Part shown: positions 9,959 through 19,893 of the stretch, piece after piece
Layout of the letters: each line of letters begins with the position of its first letter
Numbering within the stretch: the first letter of the stretch is position 1
Made by a program: the position numbers and the translations under genes
NCBI GenBank assembly: GCA_017854535.1
Contig: JAFMHL010000011.1
Span: 17,781 to 81,780 of the forward strand
From: Nitratireductor sp.
GTDB lineage: Bacteria > Pseudomonadota > Alphaproteobacteria > Rhizobiales > Rhizobiaceae
DNA length: 64,000 bases
Direction: 5' to 3'
Notes under the pieces: generated by a model
Seen by the model: only the letters and a program-made list of their open reading frames with translations
The model's database searches: none
What the model was told of the DNA's origin: nothing

Positions 9959-10453
9959 TCAAATTTTTGTGGGTAGCAAAGAGTGTTTCCAGGCGTCTAC
10001 CAATGCCTTGGCATCTATATTGCCATTTGGAAAATTCAGAACATTTTTTGGAATGACTGTTGATGCATGTTTTGATTTTGTCCAGATATGTCTGACGGGT
10101 TGAAGTTTTCGCATCGCAGCAATCGAGCCGCCTTTGATACTCACGATTTTACCAAAAACTGGATCGGGCGAATTACTTTCATGCCAAAGCCGCGTTCCGC
10201 AATCAGGACAAAAGTGGCAATCCATTCTTCCTCCACTGGCCGTATCGCGAGACCAGGTTTTGACGTTACCGGAATAGTTGAACGCTGATCTTTCAACCCA
10301 AACTAACAGGCCAAAAGCGCTTGCTGACTGGCTTTGGCATTCGGTGCAATGACAGGCGTAAAAGGTGAGGGGCAGTTTGGAAATGCTGAACTTAGCTTGC
10401 CCACATTGGCATTGGCAGATAATTGGCAGACTAAGCGGGCTTTGCGAATTCAT
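9959..10453 (-). CDS. GFA family zinc protein
   Basis: A 164-residue member of the Gfa/CENP-V zinc fold, named after the glutathione-dependent formaldehyde-activating enzyme. The cysteine pattern is intact: C15-x-C17 in CQCG, C34-x-C36-xx-C39 in CHCTEC, and C80-xx-C83-xx-C86 in CHFCPDCG, giving two zinc sites. The family is broad and most members have no proven enzymatic role, so formaldehyde activity should not be assumed. It lies just upstream (minus strand) of the TPR gene and is divergent from yebC. Confidence 0.88.
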   Translation of the reverse strand: MNSQSPLSLPIICQCQCGQAKFSISKLPLTFYACHCTECQSQSASAFGLLVWVERSAFNYSGNVKTWSRDTASGGRMDCHFCPDCGTRLWHESNSPDPVFGKIVSIKGGSIAAMRKLQPVRHIWTKSKHASTVIPKNVLNFPNGNIDAKALVDAWKHSLLPTKI

Positions 10454-10573
10454 CGACCAGGTATTTCCGTTTATATTTAGATAAGCGCAGCGCTGGACGC
10501 GGCCTGCTTTCTTGGTCTATATGCAGCATGAAATTTCCGACAATGCAATTGCATATAGCTGAAGAGGTGCGCC

Positions 10574-11329
10574 GTGGCAGGCCATTCCAAATTTAAGAAC
10601 ATCATGCACAGAAAAGGCAGAGCGGACGCAGCGCGTTCCAAACTGTTTTCTCGTCTTTCCAAAGAGATCACCGTTGCGGTGAAAATGGGTGCGGGCACAA
10701 CGGACCCGGATATGAATCCAAGACTTCGCCTGGCTATTCAAAATGCCAAGGGCCAATCTATGCCCAAGGACAATATCCAGCGGGCTATCGGAAAAGGTGT
10801 TGGCGGCGAGGGCGATGATTATAAAGAGATCCGCTATGAGGGCTATGGCCCGGGCGGAGTTGCGGTGATCGTTGAAGCTTTGACGGATAATCTTAACCGA
10901 TCAGCGTCTAACATTCGTGCAGCTTTTACCAAGTCCGGTGGTGCGCTTGGAGAAACTGGTTCCGTTTCCTTCATGTTCGACCGAAAAGGCGAGATCGTTT
11001 ACAAGTTTGATGCTGGCAGTGAAGACACTGTTATGGAAGCGGCAATCGAAGCGGGTGCTGATGATGTTGAAAGCGATGAGGAAGAAGGTCACACCATTCT
11101 TTGCGAATTTGAAGATATTGGTGAAGTTTCCAAAGCGCTTGAAGCTACATTAGGTGAAGCGGAGAGTGTGAATATTATCTGGAAGCCTCAGAACCAGACA
11201 CCCGTTGGAGAAGACAAAGCACCGCAATTGATGCGTTTGATTGATACGCTTGAAGATGATGATGATGTGCAAAACGTTTTTGCTAATTATGATATTTCAG
11301 ATGAAATCATGGCGAAGCTTGAAGTATAA
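10574..11329 (+). CDS. yebC: YebC/PmpR family protein
   Basis: A 251-residue conserved protein whose start [19 protein letters not shown] is diagnostic, followed by [20 protein letters not shown] and the [20 protein letters not shown] block. Members are known as transcriptional regulators and, more recently, as translation factors that help ribosomes at proline-rich stalls. The start is GTG at 10574, preceded by GAAGAGG. yebC normally precedes ruvC; here five genes lie between them. Confidence 0.95.
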   Translation: MAGHSKFKNIMHRKGRADAARSKLFSRLSKEITVAVKMGAGTTDPDMNPRLRLAIQNAKGQSMPKDNIQRAIGKGVGGEGDDYKEIRYEGYGPGGVAVIVEALTDNLNRSASNIRAAFTKSGGALGETGSVSFMFDRKGEIVYKFDAGSEDTVMEAAIEAGADDVESDEEEGHTILCEFEDIGEVSKALEATLGEAESVNIIWKPQNQTPVGEDKAPQLMRLIDTLEDDDDVQNVFANYDISDEIMAKLEV

Positions 11330-11376
11330 TTGATCTTCGAAACATAAAAGTGTTTCGGTAATGCCAATAAAGAAAG

Positions 11377-12309
11377 ATGGGTAGAAACATGCGTAACCCG
11401 TCTTTTGCATTTACTGCTTTCGCTGGCCTTCTATTCTTCGGTTTTGTGTGGGGGTCCACCCAGCCGCTAACCAAAATCGCTGTGTCTACAGGCTATCTCC
11501 CTTTTGGACTGATTTTCTGGCAATTGGCAATTGCAGTGGTTTTAATCGGCCCAGTATTGTTGGCAAATAACATCAAAGTGCCGTTTGACCGTAAGCACTT
11601 ATTGTATTTTGCCGGTGTAGCCCTTTTTGGAACATTGGTTCCCAATTCTTTTTCCTATCTTGCTGCGGCCAAATTACCCGCCGGGATCATGGCTCTGGTA
11701 GTTTCTACGGTACCGATTTTCTCGCTTGTTATTGCCTTGGGTGTCGGCAATGAGCGGTTTTTATTGAGCCGAACCGCCGGTATTTTTCTTGGTGTAGCAG
11801 CGATGATGATGATTGCTTTGCCGGAAGCCAGCCTGCCTGTCGCTGGGCAGGGCTTTTGGGTGCTGGTCGCGCTGATTGCGCCATTTTGCTATGGTGTCGA
11901 GGGTAATTTTGTAGCCAAGTTGGTGCCCCCAAATTTAAACCCGATGGCTGCATTGTGGGCTGCCTCGTTGTTGGGGTTAACTGTCGTCACCCCGCTTGCA
12001 TTGGCAACAAATCAGTTCATCAATCCTATGGTTCCTTGGGGGGCTGCGGAATGGGCGCTGTTCGTTTCGTCGATTTCTCATGCCATCGCCTACTCAGGCT
12101 TCATGTGGTTGATTGGATATGCGGGCATCGTTTTCACCACACAAATTGCCTATGTTGTAACGATTGCGGCAATTGTTATTGCAATTGTGTTTCTTGGAGA
12201 AACCTATTCAGGCTGGGTATGGCTGGCGATTGGCCTGATGTTGAGTGGGCTTTTGTTGGTGCAGCCCGTAGGAAAGTTGCCAGAACTCGATGAGACTGAA
12301 GAGGCTTAA
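11377..12309 (+). CDS. EamA/DMT family transporter
   Basis: A 310-residue membrane protein with about ten hydrophobic helices in two EamA repeats. The first repeat starts AGLLFFGFVWGSTQPLTKIA and the second near LVALIAPFCYGVEGNFVAKL. It belongs to the drug/metabolite transporter superfamily; the substrate is not predictable. Two in-frame ATGs four codons apart are possible starts. Its stop overlaps the end of the convergent TSUP reading frame by four bases. A short CGAAAC/GTTTCG hairpin lies between yebC and this gene. Confidence 0.85.
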   Translation: MGRNMRNPSFAFTAFAGLLFFGFVWGSTQPLTKIAVSTGYLPFGLIFWQLAIAVVLIGPVLLANNIKVPFDRKHLLYFAGVALFGTLVPNSFSYLAAAKLPAGIMALVVSTVPIFSLVIALGVGNERFLLSRTAGIFLGVAAMMMIALPEASLPVAGQGFWVLVALIAPFCYGVEGNFVAKLVPPNLNPMAALWAASLLGLTVVTPLALATNQFINPMVPWGAAEWALFVSSISHAIAYSGFMWLIGYAGIVFTTQIAYVVTIAAIVIAIVFLGETYSGWVWLAIGLMLSGLLLVQPVGKLPELDETEEA

Positions 12310-13073
12310 CTTCGCAGAAAAGCGTCGAGAAGTGGTAGCGGTGTGACCGCTGAAATCAGAATGATCAAAAAAGCAATGTTGCGGTAAAGACGTTCACTTG
12401 CTCCTTTGAAAACGTTCATCCCAATCCAAATTCCAAGCTAATAACCGGGCATGCCTACAAGGCCAAACGCAACATTGCTCCATGTGAAAACATCAGCAAA
12501 TAGATAACCCATGATGATCAAAAAATCGGTTATGAACAGATACCAAATCATATTGGCGCGCACCGTCGCTGCGCTTGCCTTTCCTGCCAGCCAGTAAATC
12601 AAGACGGCGGGTCCTGGCAACGCTGCGGCAGCTCCCATGAAGCCGCCAAGACCACCTATGGAAAACGATATCGGTTTTCCTCGCGGGCCATTATAGCGCC
12701 AGCCGGACCAAAGAACCGAGATTGCAATAAAGATACTGATGGAAATGAACCAGCGTAAATAGATTGGGTCGCTACTGGTCAGAAACCAAACTCCAAGCGG
12801 CACCATAATCGCATACCCGATAACGACTGGTAATACTTCTCTCCAGACTACGTGATACCTTGCCGGCCAGACGATCAATAAAGTTGGGATGGTGTCCAAA
12901 ACGGCAATCATCGCCAAAGCGATTTTTGGTGTAAAAAGTGCACTTGCAGTGGGTCCTATGATCATGCCTGATCCGAAGCCGGAAAATCCGCGTATGATCC
13001 CTGAAGCAAAGACAATCGCTATTACGATTTGCGCCAATGGGTTTTGAAGATGGGCTAGCATAAGGTCGATCAT
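12306..13073 (-). pseudogene. TSUP (TauE/SafE) family permease broken by an in-frame amber codon
   Basis: From 13073 the frame encodes a TauE/SafE-type membrane protein (GIIRGFSGFGSGMIIGPTAS, later GGLGGFMGAAAALPGPAVLIYW). It stops at TAG (complement of 12438-12440) after 211 residues, within GLVGMPGY. Reading on in the same frame gives LGIWIGMNVFKGASERLYRN and a last hydrophobic helix (IAFLIILISAVTPLPLL), ending in TAA at 12306. The full frame would be about 255 residues, the normal family length. The post-stop part is clearly TSUP-like, so one point change has split an otherwise intact gene. It may be recent decay, a sequencing error or readthrough. The shortened protein lacks its last helix. 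Confidence 0.85.
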
Positions 13074-13177
13074 GCATTTAGCCTATTTGGTTTTGCACAT
13101 GCTGCGATAATGCCAGTTGGTGATTATCTCATTGGCCAGTTTGTTTTTCATGCCAGTTAAGTCTGATGGGGTGAAAC

Positions 13178-14452
13178 TTAATGCGTTCCAAGCTGCGCAA
13201 GGGTTTTCACCAGATGCTGTTTTTCTTGGTGGTTTGTTGAAAGGGATATTGCTTTCAGCAAGGATTGCTTCGCCTCTTCAAACTTTCCAATGCGTTTGAG
13301 AAAGTCGGCCTTAGCAACATGAAACGGCTGGTACGTATTCAATTCGCCTTCAAGCGGATGAAGCCAGTTCAGCGCCTCTTCACAGGAACTATGATTGGAA
13401 AGGGCATAGGCTTGATTGAGACGGATTACCGGAGAAGGCTCTAGTGCATAAAGAAGATCATATAATGCGAGAATTTGGCCCCAATCTGTTTTGAACCAAG
13501 CCTCGGCTTCTGCGTGACAAGCACTAATGGCCGCTTGTAATTGGTAGGGGCCGATGGCGCCTTTTGTCAGTACTTTTTCCAGAATAACTTTGCCTGCTTT
13601 TATGTTTTCTCTGTTCCATTTTGACCGGTCTTGTTTCTCAAGCGATACAAAATTTCCTGTGTCATCAAGACGTGATGGGCGGCGCGAATCATGGAGTAGG
13701 ATTAATGCATGAAGGCCTTGCGCTTCTGTTTGGTTTTGCATGAGTGATGCAATCAGGGCAGAAAGTCGGAGCGCTTCGTCGCATAGTTCACTTCGAATAA
13801 GCTCATCTCTATGGGAGCTGGAATACCCTTCATTGTAAATGAGGTAGATCACATCAAGAACGGACCGTAGTCGATCTGCCAGAATTTCTTTTTTTGGAAT
13901 CTCATAGGGAATTCCAGCAAGGGCAATTTTCTTTTTTGCTCTTGTAAGGCGCGCTGCCATGGCTTCTGTCTTATCCAAAAAAGCACTGGCAATTTCTTGT
14001 GTCGTCAATCCGCCAATGGTTCTTAGTGTGAGCGCGATGCGTGATTTTTCTTCGATTGAGGGATGACAACAGGTAAAGATCATCTCCAGACGTTTGTCAG
14101 GAATATCTGAAGCAGATGTTTCAAGATGGTCCTTGGCGGCATCTAATGCATCTAATTCCATCAGATATGTGATTTCTTTTTCCTTTCCTGAAAAGTTTTT
14201 TACACGCCGCAAGCGGTCGATAGCTTTTCGTCTGGCTGTTTGAATGAGCCAAGCAGGTGGAGAATTAGGTAAGCCGTTTTTACCCCAGTGTTGCAATGCA
14301 GATTCAACTGCATCTTGAAGGCTATCCTCGGCGAGTTGAAGATCTCCGAGTGTCTTGGTCAGTGAGGCCAGAATGCGGCCCCATTCTTTACGAACGGTGG
14401 TTTCAATTTCCGATCGTGCTTTTTTTGAATGAGGCAGCGGTTCTGATTTCAT
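13178..14452 (-). CDS. ECF sigma factor, ECF42 type with C-terminal TPR-like extension
   Basis: 424 residues. The N-terminal sigma2 region (GDLQLAEDSLQDAVESALQH, then WLIQTARRKAIDRLRR) and sigma4 region (LTLRTIGGLTTQEIASAFL, then RLTRAKKKI) are followed by a ~230-residue helical extension with the conserved YLIYNEGYSSS and LNQAYAL motifs. This is the layout of the ECF42/DUF6596 group, in which the extension replaces an anti-sigma factor. ECF42 genes sit beside DGPF (YciI-like) genes, as here. Its start overlaps the MAPEG stop by four bases (ATGA), so it is translationally coupled and last in a three-gene operon. Confidence 0.9.
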   Translation of the reverse strand: MKSEPLPHSKKARSEIETTVRKEWGRILASLTKTLGDLQLAEDSLQDAVESALQHWGKNGLPNSPPAWLIQTARRKAIDRLRRVKNFSGKEKEITYLMELDALDAAKDHLETSASDIPDKRLEMIFTCCHPSIEEKSRIALTLRTIGGLTTQEIASAFLDKTEAMAARLTRAKKKIALAGIPYEIPKKEILADRLRSVLDVIYLIYNEGYSSSHRDELIRSELCDEALRLSALIASLMQNQTEAQGLHALILLHDSRRPSRLDDTGNFVSLEKQDRSKWNRENIKAGKVILEKVLTKGAIGPYQLQAAISACHAEAEAWFKTDWGQILALYDLLYALEPSPVIRLNQAYALSNHSSCEEALNWLHPLEGELNTYQPFHVAKADFLKRIGKFEEAKQSLLKAISLSTNHQEKQHLVKTLAQLGTH

Positions 14453-14892
14453 GCAATAAATGCGTAAGTTGCAAGTACCGCAAGGATTACATTAGCAAGA
14501 AGTCCAAGAACATAGGTGAAGGTTCTGATGCCGCCACCGACTTTGCCAACACCGTTGTAATAGACTGCCCAATAAGCCAACCGCAAAACGACATGGATTA
14601 TGGCAAGCCAGTTTACAATTGCCGCACCAACTCCAGCAATGATTGCAAGCAAGACACTTGCGCTGAATACAGAAAAATTTTCAACGGAGTTTGCGTAGGT
14701 ACGAATTGTACGGAAAGAGAGTTTGGTATGATCACCTTTAAGAGGCATTCCTGGGGTTTCTTCGCCTTTGCCCAAGCCCAGCACACCGGCCAGAAAACTC
14801 TGAACAAGAATAGCGAGACATAAAATTGCCAGGGCAACCAGAGCAGGTTGATAAGCAGCAAGTTGGGGCAGTGTTTCAAGTAGAGATTGCAT
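14449..14892 (-). CDS. MAPEG family membrane protein
   Basis: 147 residues with four hydrophobic helices. FRTIRTYANSVENFSVFSASV carries the MAPEG pattern (R-x-x-R-x-x-x-N-x-x-E-x-F), and LAIIHVVLRLAYWAVYYNGV is the third helix with the conserved R..Y. Eukaryotic members handle glutathione and eicosanoids; the roles of bacterial ones are mostly unknown. It lies between the DGPF gene and the sigma factor gene. The ribosome site is AGGTAACC before the ATG. Co-transcription with an ECF42 sigma factor suggests a stress or detoxification role (inference). Confidence 0.87.
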   Translation of the reverse strand: MQSLLETLPQLAAYQPALVALAILCLAILVQSFLAGVLGLGKGEETPGMPLKGDHTKLSFRTIRTYANSVENFSVFSASVLLAIIAGVGAAIVNWLAIIHVVLRLAYWAVYYNGVGKVGGGIRTFTYVLGLLANVILAVLATYAFIA

Positions 14893-14997
14893 GTTGGTTA
14901 CCTCATATTTTTACAAATGAAATTGATGACAATGCTGCAACCCTGCCTGCAGCACGGAATAAAACTCAATTCGCAGGCAAGCAGGGTCGGGTTTGTA

Positions 14998-15348
14998 TTA
15001 CTCCCAAACCACTACTGGTCGAACTTCAATACGGCCATAGCTGGCTGTTGGTATCATCGCGGCGCAAGCAAGCGCATCATCCAGATCTTTGCAGTCCAAC
15101 AGATAATATCCACCAAGAGTTTCCTTAGTTTCAGCGAAAGGACCATCCATAGTTTGGGTCTTGCCATTGCGCACTGATACAGTTGTTGCGGTTGATCCCG
15201 ATTGCAAAGCATCGCCAGACACTAACTTGCCTTCTTTTTTCATTCTTTCGGTGAAGGCTTGATATCCTGCCATAAAGGGTCCGAATTCTGCAGTGCCTGG
15301 TTGAGGATCTGCAGCTTCATTGGAATAAATCACAAGCATATATTGCAT
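14998..15348 (-). CDS. YciI-like DGPF domain protein
   Basis: 116 residues of the DGPF/YCII family: MQYMLVIYSNEAA at the start, a central VRNGKTQTMDGPFAETKE with the eponymous DGPF, then GGYYLLDCKDLDDALACAA and a C-terminal VEVRPV-like strand (IEVRPVVVWE). AAGGA lies 7 bases before the ATG at 15348, which fits the conserved N-terminus; an in-frame start 114 bases earlier would add an unrelated leader that runs through the promoter. These proteins are the standard partners and targets of ECF42 sigma factors; their biochemical function is not settled. Confidence 0.92.
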   Translation of the reverse strand: MQYMLVIYSNEAADPQPGTAEFGPFMAGYQAFTERMKKEGKLVSGDALQSGSTATTVSVRNGKTQTMDGPFAETKETLGGYYLLDCKDLDDALACAAMIPTASYGRIEVRPVVVWE

Positions 15349-15397
15349 GGTATTTTCCTTTTCTGTTCTGGGGGCGTTTTTGCCCTTCCAACCTAGA

Positions 15398-15424
15398 GAC
15401 GAATGGCGTTCATTGAATTCGACA
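15398..15424 (-). promoter_or_regulatory. Candidate ECF42-dependent promoter of the DGPF-MAPEG-sigma operon
   Basis: On the minus strand, TGTCGA (15424-15419) is followed after 17 bases by CGTC (15401-15398), about 50 bases upstream of the DGPF ATG. TGTCGA with a CG(A/T)C-like -10 element is the promoter pattern reported for the ECF42 group as I recall it. The spacing is right for an ECF sigma factor, so the operon is probably autoregulated. Confidence 0.6.
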
Positions 15425-15536
15425 AACAATTTAAAAAAAGAGTGTGCCAAGCTAAATTTCATTCCACAAGGCGCTTTGTTTCTGTTTTGTTCACATTTTC
15501 AGTGCATGTTTGCCAAAAACTTGCTAGGAAAACGTC

Positions 15537-16055
15537 ATGACAGGCACGATTCGTATCATTGGGATTGATCCCGGACTTCGCAATTGCGGCTGGGGCGTGA
15601 TTGACGTTGCGGGCAATTCCCTCCGGTTTGTTGCTTCTGGAACGGTAAAATCTGATGCGAAGCTGGATCTGGCTTCACGGCTTTGTCAGTTGCATGATGG
15701 TTTGGCTGGAATTGTTCATGAACAAATGCCTGTTGAGGCTGCTGTTGAAAATACCTTTGTGAATAAAGATGGCGCAGCTACATTGAAACTGGGTCAAGCG
15801 CGGGGTGTCTGCCTGCTGGTTCCTGCATTGGCTGGGCTATTGGTTGTTGAATACGCACCTAATCAGGTCAAGAAATCCGTGATTGGTGTGGGTCATGGAG
15901 ACAAGAAGCAAATTCAGATGATGGTCGGGCTTTTATTGCCCAAGGCAAAATTTGACAGTGAACATGCAGCAGATGCTCTTGCCATTGCGATTTGCCATGC
16001 CCATCATCGGGGCGCTGCTGCTCTTAAAAAGCGCTTGGCAAAACATCTGGCTTGA
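15537..16055 (+). CDS. ruvC: Holliday junction endonuclease RuvC
   Basis: 172 residues. RuvC cuts Holliday junctions as a dimer in concert with RuvAB. The catalytic acidic residues are in place: D11 in [15 protein letters not shown]71 in AAVENTF, and the H143/D146 pair in [34 protein letters not shown] is the conserved core loop. The ATG at 15537 directly overlaps an upstream TGA context and has no strong ribosome site. ruvA follows after one inserted gene. Confidence 0.96.
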   Translation: MTGTIRIIGIDPGLRNCGWGVIDVAGNSLRFVASGTVKSDAKLDLASRLCQLHDGLAGIVHEQMPVEAAVENTFVNKDGAATLKLGQARGVCLLVPALAGLLVVEYAPNQVKKSVIGVGHGDKKQIQMMVGLLLPKAKFDSEHAADALAIAICHAHHRGAAALKKRLAKHLA

Positions 16056-16067
16056 GCGGATAGCGCT

Positions 16068-16955
16068 ATGAAACATATTCCCTTTGACGGTTCGCATCCT
16101 TTGTTCAAAATCGGGTTAGTGCCATTGGACCCTGCCGACTGGATAGAGGTGGATGAGCATCTGGATTTTTATCTTGATGAAAAAGCGCGCTTGAAAACGC
16201 TCTATGGCGACAAGGTTTTTGCCGCGGAAGCTGGAACTGAACAGGCGCAGCAAGAAGCGCTGGATTTGCTCGCGGCTCATTTGAAAAAACATCACCAAAA
16301 TACTCATAGCGAAGAAACTGAGGTGTTCAAAGCTGGGGACCATCACATTGATTTAAATGCTGCCTTGCCGCCATTAGAAATAGCTTCGCAACTGGTTCAA
16401 GAAGATCTGCTTCTCATGCGCAAAGGCGTGAATGGCTGGCGGTTGGTTGCGGCTTCCCTTTGCTTTCCTTCAAGCTGGAGCCTTTTGGAAAAATTTTCAA
16501 AAACTTTGGATGAGATTCACAAACCGGTTCCCGACTTTGGGCCCGGGTCTCGCAACGCGGAAATGATCTTTCGTATCTTCGATAATTTAAAAACCGAGCA
16601 ATCCGTAAGGCGTTTCAACTGGTCGGTTTATTCTGACAATGAGTTGTTTCATGATGATCGCGCTGCCGAGCATTTGAAAAAGGGCGCATTGGGCGCTGGG
16701 GCATTTATGCGCGTTGAACATCAGACCTTACGAAAATTACCTGTGTCTGGCGATATATTGTTTACAGTTCGTATTCATATTGATCCGCTGGCCGCAATTG
16801 CAAAACAGGACAATCGCGCTGATATTTGTGCCGGATTTGTTGCTTCCCTTGAGGTGCTGGATGCTGCACAACTGGCCTATAAGGGTTTGACCCAAGAGCG
16901 CGACAGGTTGATTGCCGCGCTTCGCAAGATCGGCGAAATGGAAGAGACACCATGA
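16068..16955 (+). CDS. DUF3445 family, heme-dependent oxidative N-demethylase-like protein
   Basis: 295 residues of the DUF3445 family, whose characterised member is the alpha subunit of a heme-dependent oxidative N-demethylase acting on dimethylamine-type substrates. Recognisable blocks are [20 protein letters not shown] near the N-terminus, [20 protein letters not shown] in the middle, [10 protein letters not shown], then RFNWSVYSD and [20 protein letters not shown]. It starts 13 bases after ruvC and ends overlapping the ruvA start by four bases (ATGA), so it is embedded in the ruv operon. No partner subunit genes are nearby. The actual substrate is unknown. Confidence 0.82.
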   Translation: MKHIPFDGSHPLFKIGLVPLDPADWIEVDEHLDFYLDEKARLKTLYGDKVFAAEAGTEQAQQEALDLLAAHLKKHHQNTHSEETEVFKAGDHHIDLNAALPPLEIASQLVQEDLLLMRKGVNGWRLVAASLCFPSSWSLLEKFSKTLDEIHKPVPDFGPGSRNAEMIFRIFDNLKTEQSVRRFNWSVYSDNELFHDDRAAEHLKKGALGAGAFMRVEHQTLRKLPVSGDILFTVRIHIDPLAAIAKQDNRADICAGFVASLEVLDAAQLAYKGLTQERDRLIAALRKIGEMEETP

Positions 16956-17569
16956 TAGGCAAACTTAAAGGCGTTGTGGATTCGATTGGCGAAGACCATG
17001 TGGTGATCGATGTGCAAGGCGTTGGCTATGTGGCCCATTGTTCAGCGCGCACGCTTGGCACTCTTCCGCAAGTGGGGGAGGCGATCACGATGATCATCGA
17101 GACCCATGTGCGCGAAGACATGATCAAACTTTTTGGCTTTAAGGACGAGTTGGAGCGGGACTGGTTCAAGCTGTTGCAATCGGTTCAGGGAGTAGGTGCA
17201 AAAGTGGCGCTTGCTATTCAGGCGACCCTCTCGCCATCAGACATCGCCTCGGCCATTGCGCTGCAAGACAAGAGCATGGTGTCGCGCGCTCCCGGCGTTG
17301 GTCCTAAAGTTGCTCAACGAATTGTCAGCGAATTGAAAGACAAAGCGCCTAAATTTTCAGGCGCTGCGGCAGCGGAAATCAGCCTGCAAAGTGATATCGG
17401 TTCCGGACATGCAAATTCAGCCGTTATGGATGCGGTTTCAGCGTTGACCAATCTTGGCTATTCCTCTCAACAGGCATCAGGCGCTGTTTCCAAAGTCTCG
17501 AAAAATGCAGGCGAAGATGCTGATAGCGCCAAACTCATCAGACTGGGTTTGAAGGAGTTGGCGGGATGA
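16952..17569 (+). CDS. ruvA: Holliday junction branch-migration protein RuvA
   Basis: 205 residues. RuvA tetramers bind the Holliday junction and load Ruv[21 protein letters not shown] is the OB-fold start, [21 protein letters not shown] the acidic-pin area, and the two helix-hairpin-helix motifs are [16 protein letters not shown] and [20 protein letters not shown]. Domain III lies at the C-terminus ([16 protein letters not shown]). It is translationally coupled to the preceding DUF3445 gene, and ruvB follows 38 bases later. Confidence 0.96.
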   Translation: MIGKLKGVVDSIGEDHVVIDVQGVGYVAHCSARTLGTLPQVGEAITMIIETHVREDMIKLFGFKDELERDWFKLLQSVQGVGAKVALAIQATLSPSDIASAIALQDKSMVSRAPGVGPKVAQRIVSELKDKAPKFSGAAAAEISLQSDIGSGHANSAVMDAVSALTNLGYSSQQASGAVSKVSKNAGEDADSAKLIRLGLKELAG

Positions 17570-17607
17570 GACTTGGCAGTAATCCATATATGAGGCATGG
17601 CTAAACC

Positions 17608-18672
17608 ATGAATGACATGAATCCCTCAGAACGCATCATAGACGGTGAGAAAAAAGGCGAAGACGAGATCGTCGACCTTGAGACTTCTTTGCGTCCGCAA
17701 TCGCTTGACGAATTTACCGGCCAAAAGCAGGCGCGGGAAAATCTGAAGGTTTTCATCGAGGCTGCAAAAGGGCGCGGCGAAGCGCTGGACCATGTGTTGT
17801 TTGTCGGCCCGCCCGGATTGGGCAAGACGACCTTGGCGCAGATCATGGCGAAGGAACTTGGCGTTAATTTCCGCTCTACCTCCGGTCCTGTGATCGCTAA
17901 GGCAGGTGATCTTGCAGCTTTGCTTACCAATCTTGAAGACCGCGATGTCTTGTTCATCGATGAGATCCATCGTTTGTCTCCGGCGGTCGAAGAAATTTTA
18001 TATCCTGCCATGGAAGATTATCAGCTTGACCTGATCATCGGTGAAGGACCTGCCGCGCGTTCTGTGAAAATCGAACTGGCGAAGTTTACGTTGGTTGCGG
18101 CGACCACGCGTCTTGGGCTTTTGACCACTCCCTTGAGAGATCGGTTTGGCATTCCCGTTAGGCTGAATTTTTATACGGACGAAGAATTGCTTCAGATCGT
18201 CAAGCGCGGTGCGCGGATAATGCAGCTTGCCATGAGTGAAGACGGGGCAAAAGAAGTTGCCAAGCGTTCTCGGGGCACGCCGCGCATTGCCGGACGGCTG
18301 TTGCGCCGTGTACGCGATTTTGCCGATGTGGCCGGAGCAGAAATTGTTGACGCGAAAATTGCCGATGCGGCCCTAACCCGACTGGAAGTGGATAGCCGCG
18401 GGCTTGACCAGTTGGATGGACGCTATCTAAACCAGATCGCCCGCAATTTTGGCGGCGGACCCGTGGGGATTGAGACCATCGCCGCAGCTCTATCAGAACC
18501 ACGCGATGCCATAGAAGACATTATCGAACCTTATTTGATCCAGCAGGGTTTTATTCAGCGCACCCCGCGCGGGCGCATTCTCACGGCCAATGCCTGGAAA
18601 CATCTCGGCCTCACCGCACCCACAGGCATGACCGCCGCTCAGATCGGGATGTTTGATGAGGGGGAAGACTAA
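17608..18672 (+). CDS. ruvB: Holliday junction branch-migration ATPase RuvB
   Basis: 354 residues of AAA+ motor. Walker A is GPPGLGKTT at 67-75, Walker B is DEIH at 118-121, sensor 1 sits in [10 protein letters not shown], the arginine finger is in PLRDRFG, and the C-terminal winged helix ends with [14 protein letters not shown]. Full length with no anomalies. Its last four bases overlap the stop of the convergent MOSC gene. Confidence 0.97.
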   Translation: MNDMNPSERIIDGEKKGEDEIVDLETSLRPQSLDEFTGQKQARENLKVFIEAAKGRGEALDHVLFVGPPGLGKTTLAQIMAKELGVNFRSTSGPVIAKAGDLAALLTNLEDRDVLFIDEIHRLSPAVEEILYPAMEDYQLDLIIGEGPAARSVKIELAKFTLVAATTRLGLLTTPLRDRFGIPVRLNFYTDEELLQIVKRGARIMQLAMSEDGAKEVAKRSRGTPRIAGRLLRRVRDFADVAGAEIVDAKIADAALTRLEVDSRGLDQLDGRYLNQIARNFGGGPVGIETIAAALSEPRDAIEDIIEPYLIQQGFIQRTPRGRILTANAWKHLGLTAPTGMTAAQIGMFDEGED

Positions 18673-19793
18673 CCCCGCCCAAACGGTCCGCTTACAATCA
18701 GCCTATCTCCGGCCTTCACTTTCTCCAACAAATAAGCGGTGGCCGGATCACTGGTTTCTGACGGCTCCACATGCAGCACAGTTGAATGGTCGCGCTGTTC
18801 GTGAACTGTGGCTACCCCGATCAAATCTTGCCCGATGTGAAAACGGACGCGTTGGCCGACGATTGCATCTGGCAGCGGCCAAGGACCCGCAGCATTGATG
18901 GTTATTTCAGCGCCCGTATTTGATGAAATATGCGAGACTACTTCAGCTTGCTTTGGCCAAAGTTTATAGTCTGAGTCTGCCGGATTGGCTGCTTCCACCA
19001 AAGGCGTTTTAGCATCACCGATTACTTCAATCGTTTCATCGGTGTTGATCTGGCCCGGCTTGGTTACTTTTGCATAGATGCCGCAAAAGGCGTGGCCGAA
19101 ATGATCCATCAAAGCAACAGGAACTTTTATATCACGAATGCCTGTTTCGGGATTGACCGATGTGGCAGGGCAGCGCTTTACAGGACGCAGTATGTCAAGC
19201 TCCGGTCCGTTTGAACCGATACGAATGGATTTGCCAATACAAGAAAATTCTTCCCAAGCGGGTAAATCGCCAATGATCAAATTTCCCCGCAGACGGCGGA
19301 TATCAAGATCTTCGCCCATGGCGTTGGATACAGCTTTCAAGGAGGCTGCATTCATGAAGGAAATGCCGCTATCATTAAAATCCCAATAGCCGGAAAGTGC
19401 GCCCTGCATTTGGCTTCGCTCGGTTATCACAGGCATTGGCATGTCGTCGCTTGGGTTGAGGGAACTGACAAAATCCGCCAGCCTTCGGTTAGCAATCGCG
19501 AGGCCCTCCGGATCGCCAATGCGCAATGAAAGCCCCAAGCCTTCGGGAGATCTTATGCGTATTGTATCGTCGTCCATCTCTACGGAAAATTTCAACAGCC
19601 CTTCATTCACTGCATTGATGAAAAATGAACGACAGGTCAGCCAAGCGCCGTCCATTGTGTTTGAGATTCCATTGGTGATGGCAAAGCGCCTGTCATTGGG
19701 CAGGCCTTCGCCTTTGCTCAATGCTACCGTATCAAGACTGATGCCGGGAAATGATTTTATCGGGTGTACAAAAATCTGAGAAAGCTTGGGCAT
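18669..19793 (-). CDS. MOSC domain protein with a C-terminal flavoreductase-like barrel
   Basis: 374 residues. The N-terminal beta-barrel domain ([20 protein letters not shown]) and the MOSC domain (about 130-245, with [17 protein letters not shown] carrying the conserved cysteine) are those of molybdenum-cofactor sulfurase-like or YcbX-type proteins. A further ~100 residues ([17 protein letters not shown], then [13 protein letters not shown] at the very end) resemble the FAD-binding barrel of ferredoxin reductases but stop at its final GPFG turn, with no NAD or 2Fe-2S domain after it. The substrate is unknown; YcbX-like proteins reduce N-hydroxylated compounds. Confidence 0.8.
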   Translation of the reverse strand: MPKLSQIFVHPIKSFPGISLDTVALSKGEGLPNDRRFAITNGISNTMDGAWLTCRSFFINAVNEGLLKFSVEMDDDTIRIRSPEGLGLSLRIGDPEGLAIANRRLADFVSSLNPSDDMPMPVITERSQMQGALSGYWDFNDSGISFMNAASLKAVSNAMGEDLDIRRLRGNLIIGDLPAWEEFSCIGKSIRIGSNGPELDILRPVKRCPATSVNPETGIRDIKVPVALMDHFGHAFCGIYAKVTKPGQINTDETIEVIGDAKTPLVEAANPADSDYKLWPKQAEVVSHISSNTGAEITINAAGPWPLPDAIVGQRVRFHIGQDLIGVATVHEQRDHSTVLHVEPSETSDPATAYLLEKVKAGDRLIVSGPFGRG

Positions 19794-19893
19794 TTTGGAT
19801 GGGTCTTTTCTAATGTGATAGCTGGCCTTGTCTCTAGCTTAACAAATATGGCACATAGGGGAAGCCAAGAAAAACGCCAAATGGAAACTACCC

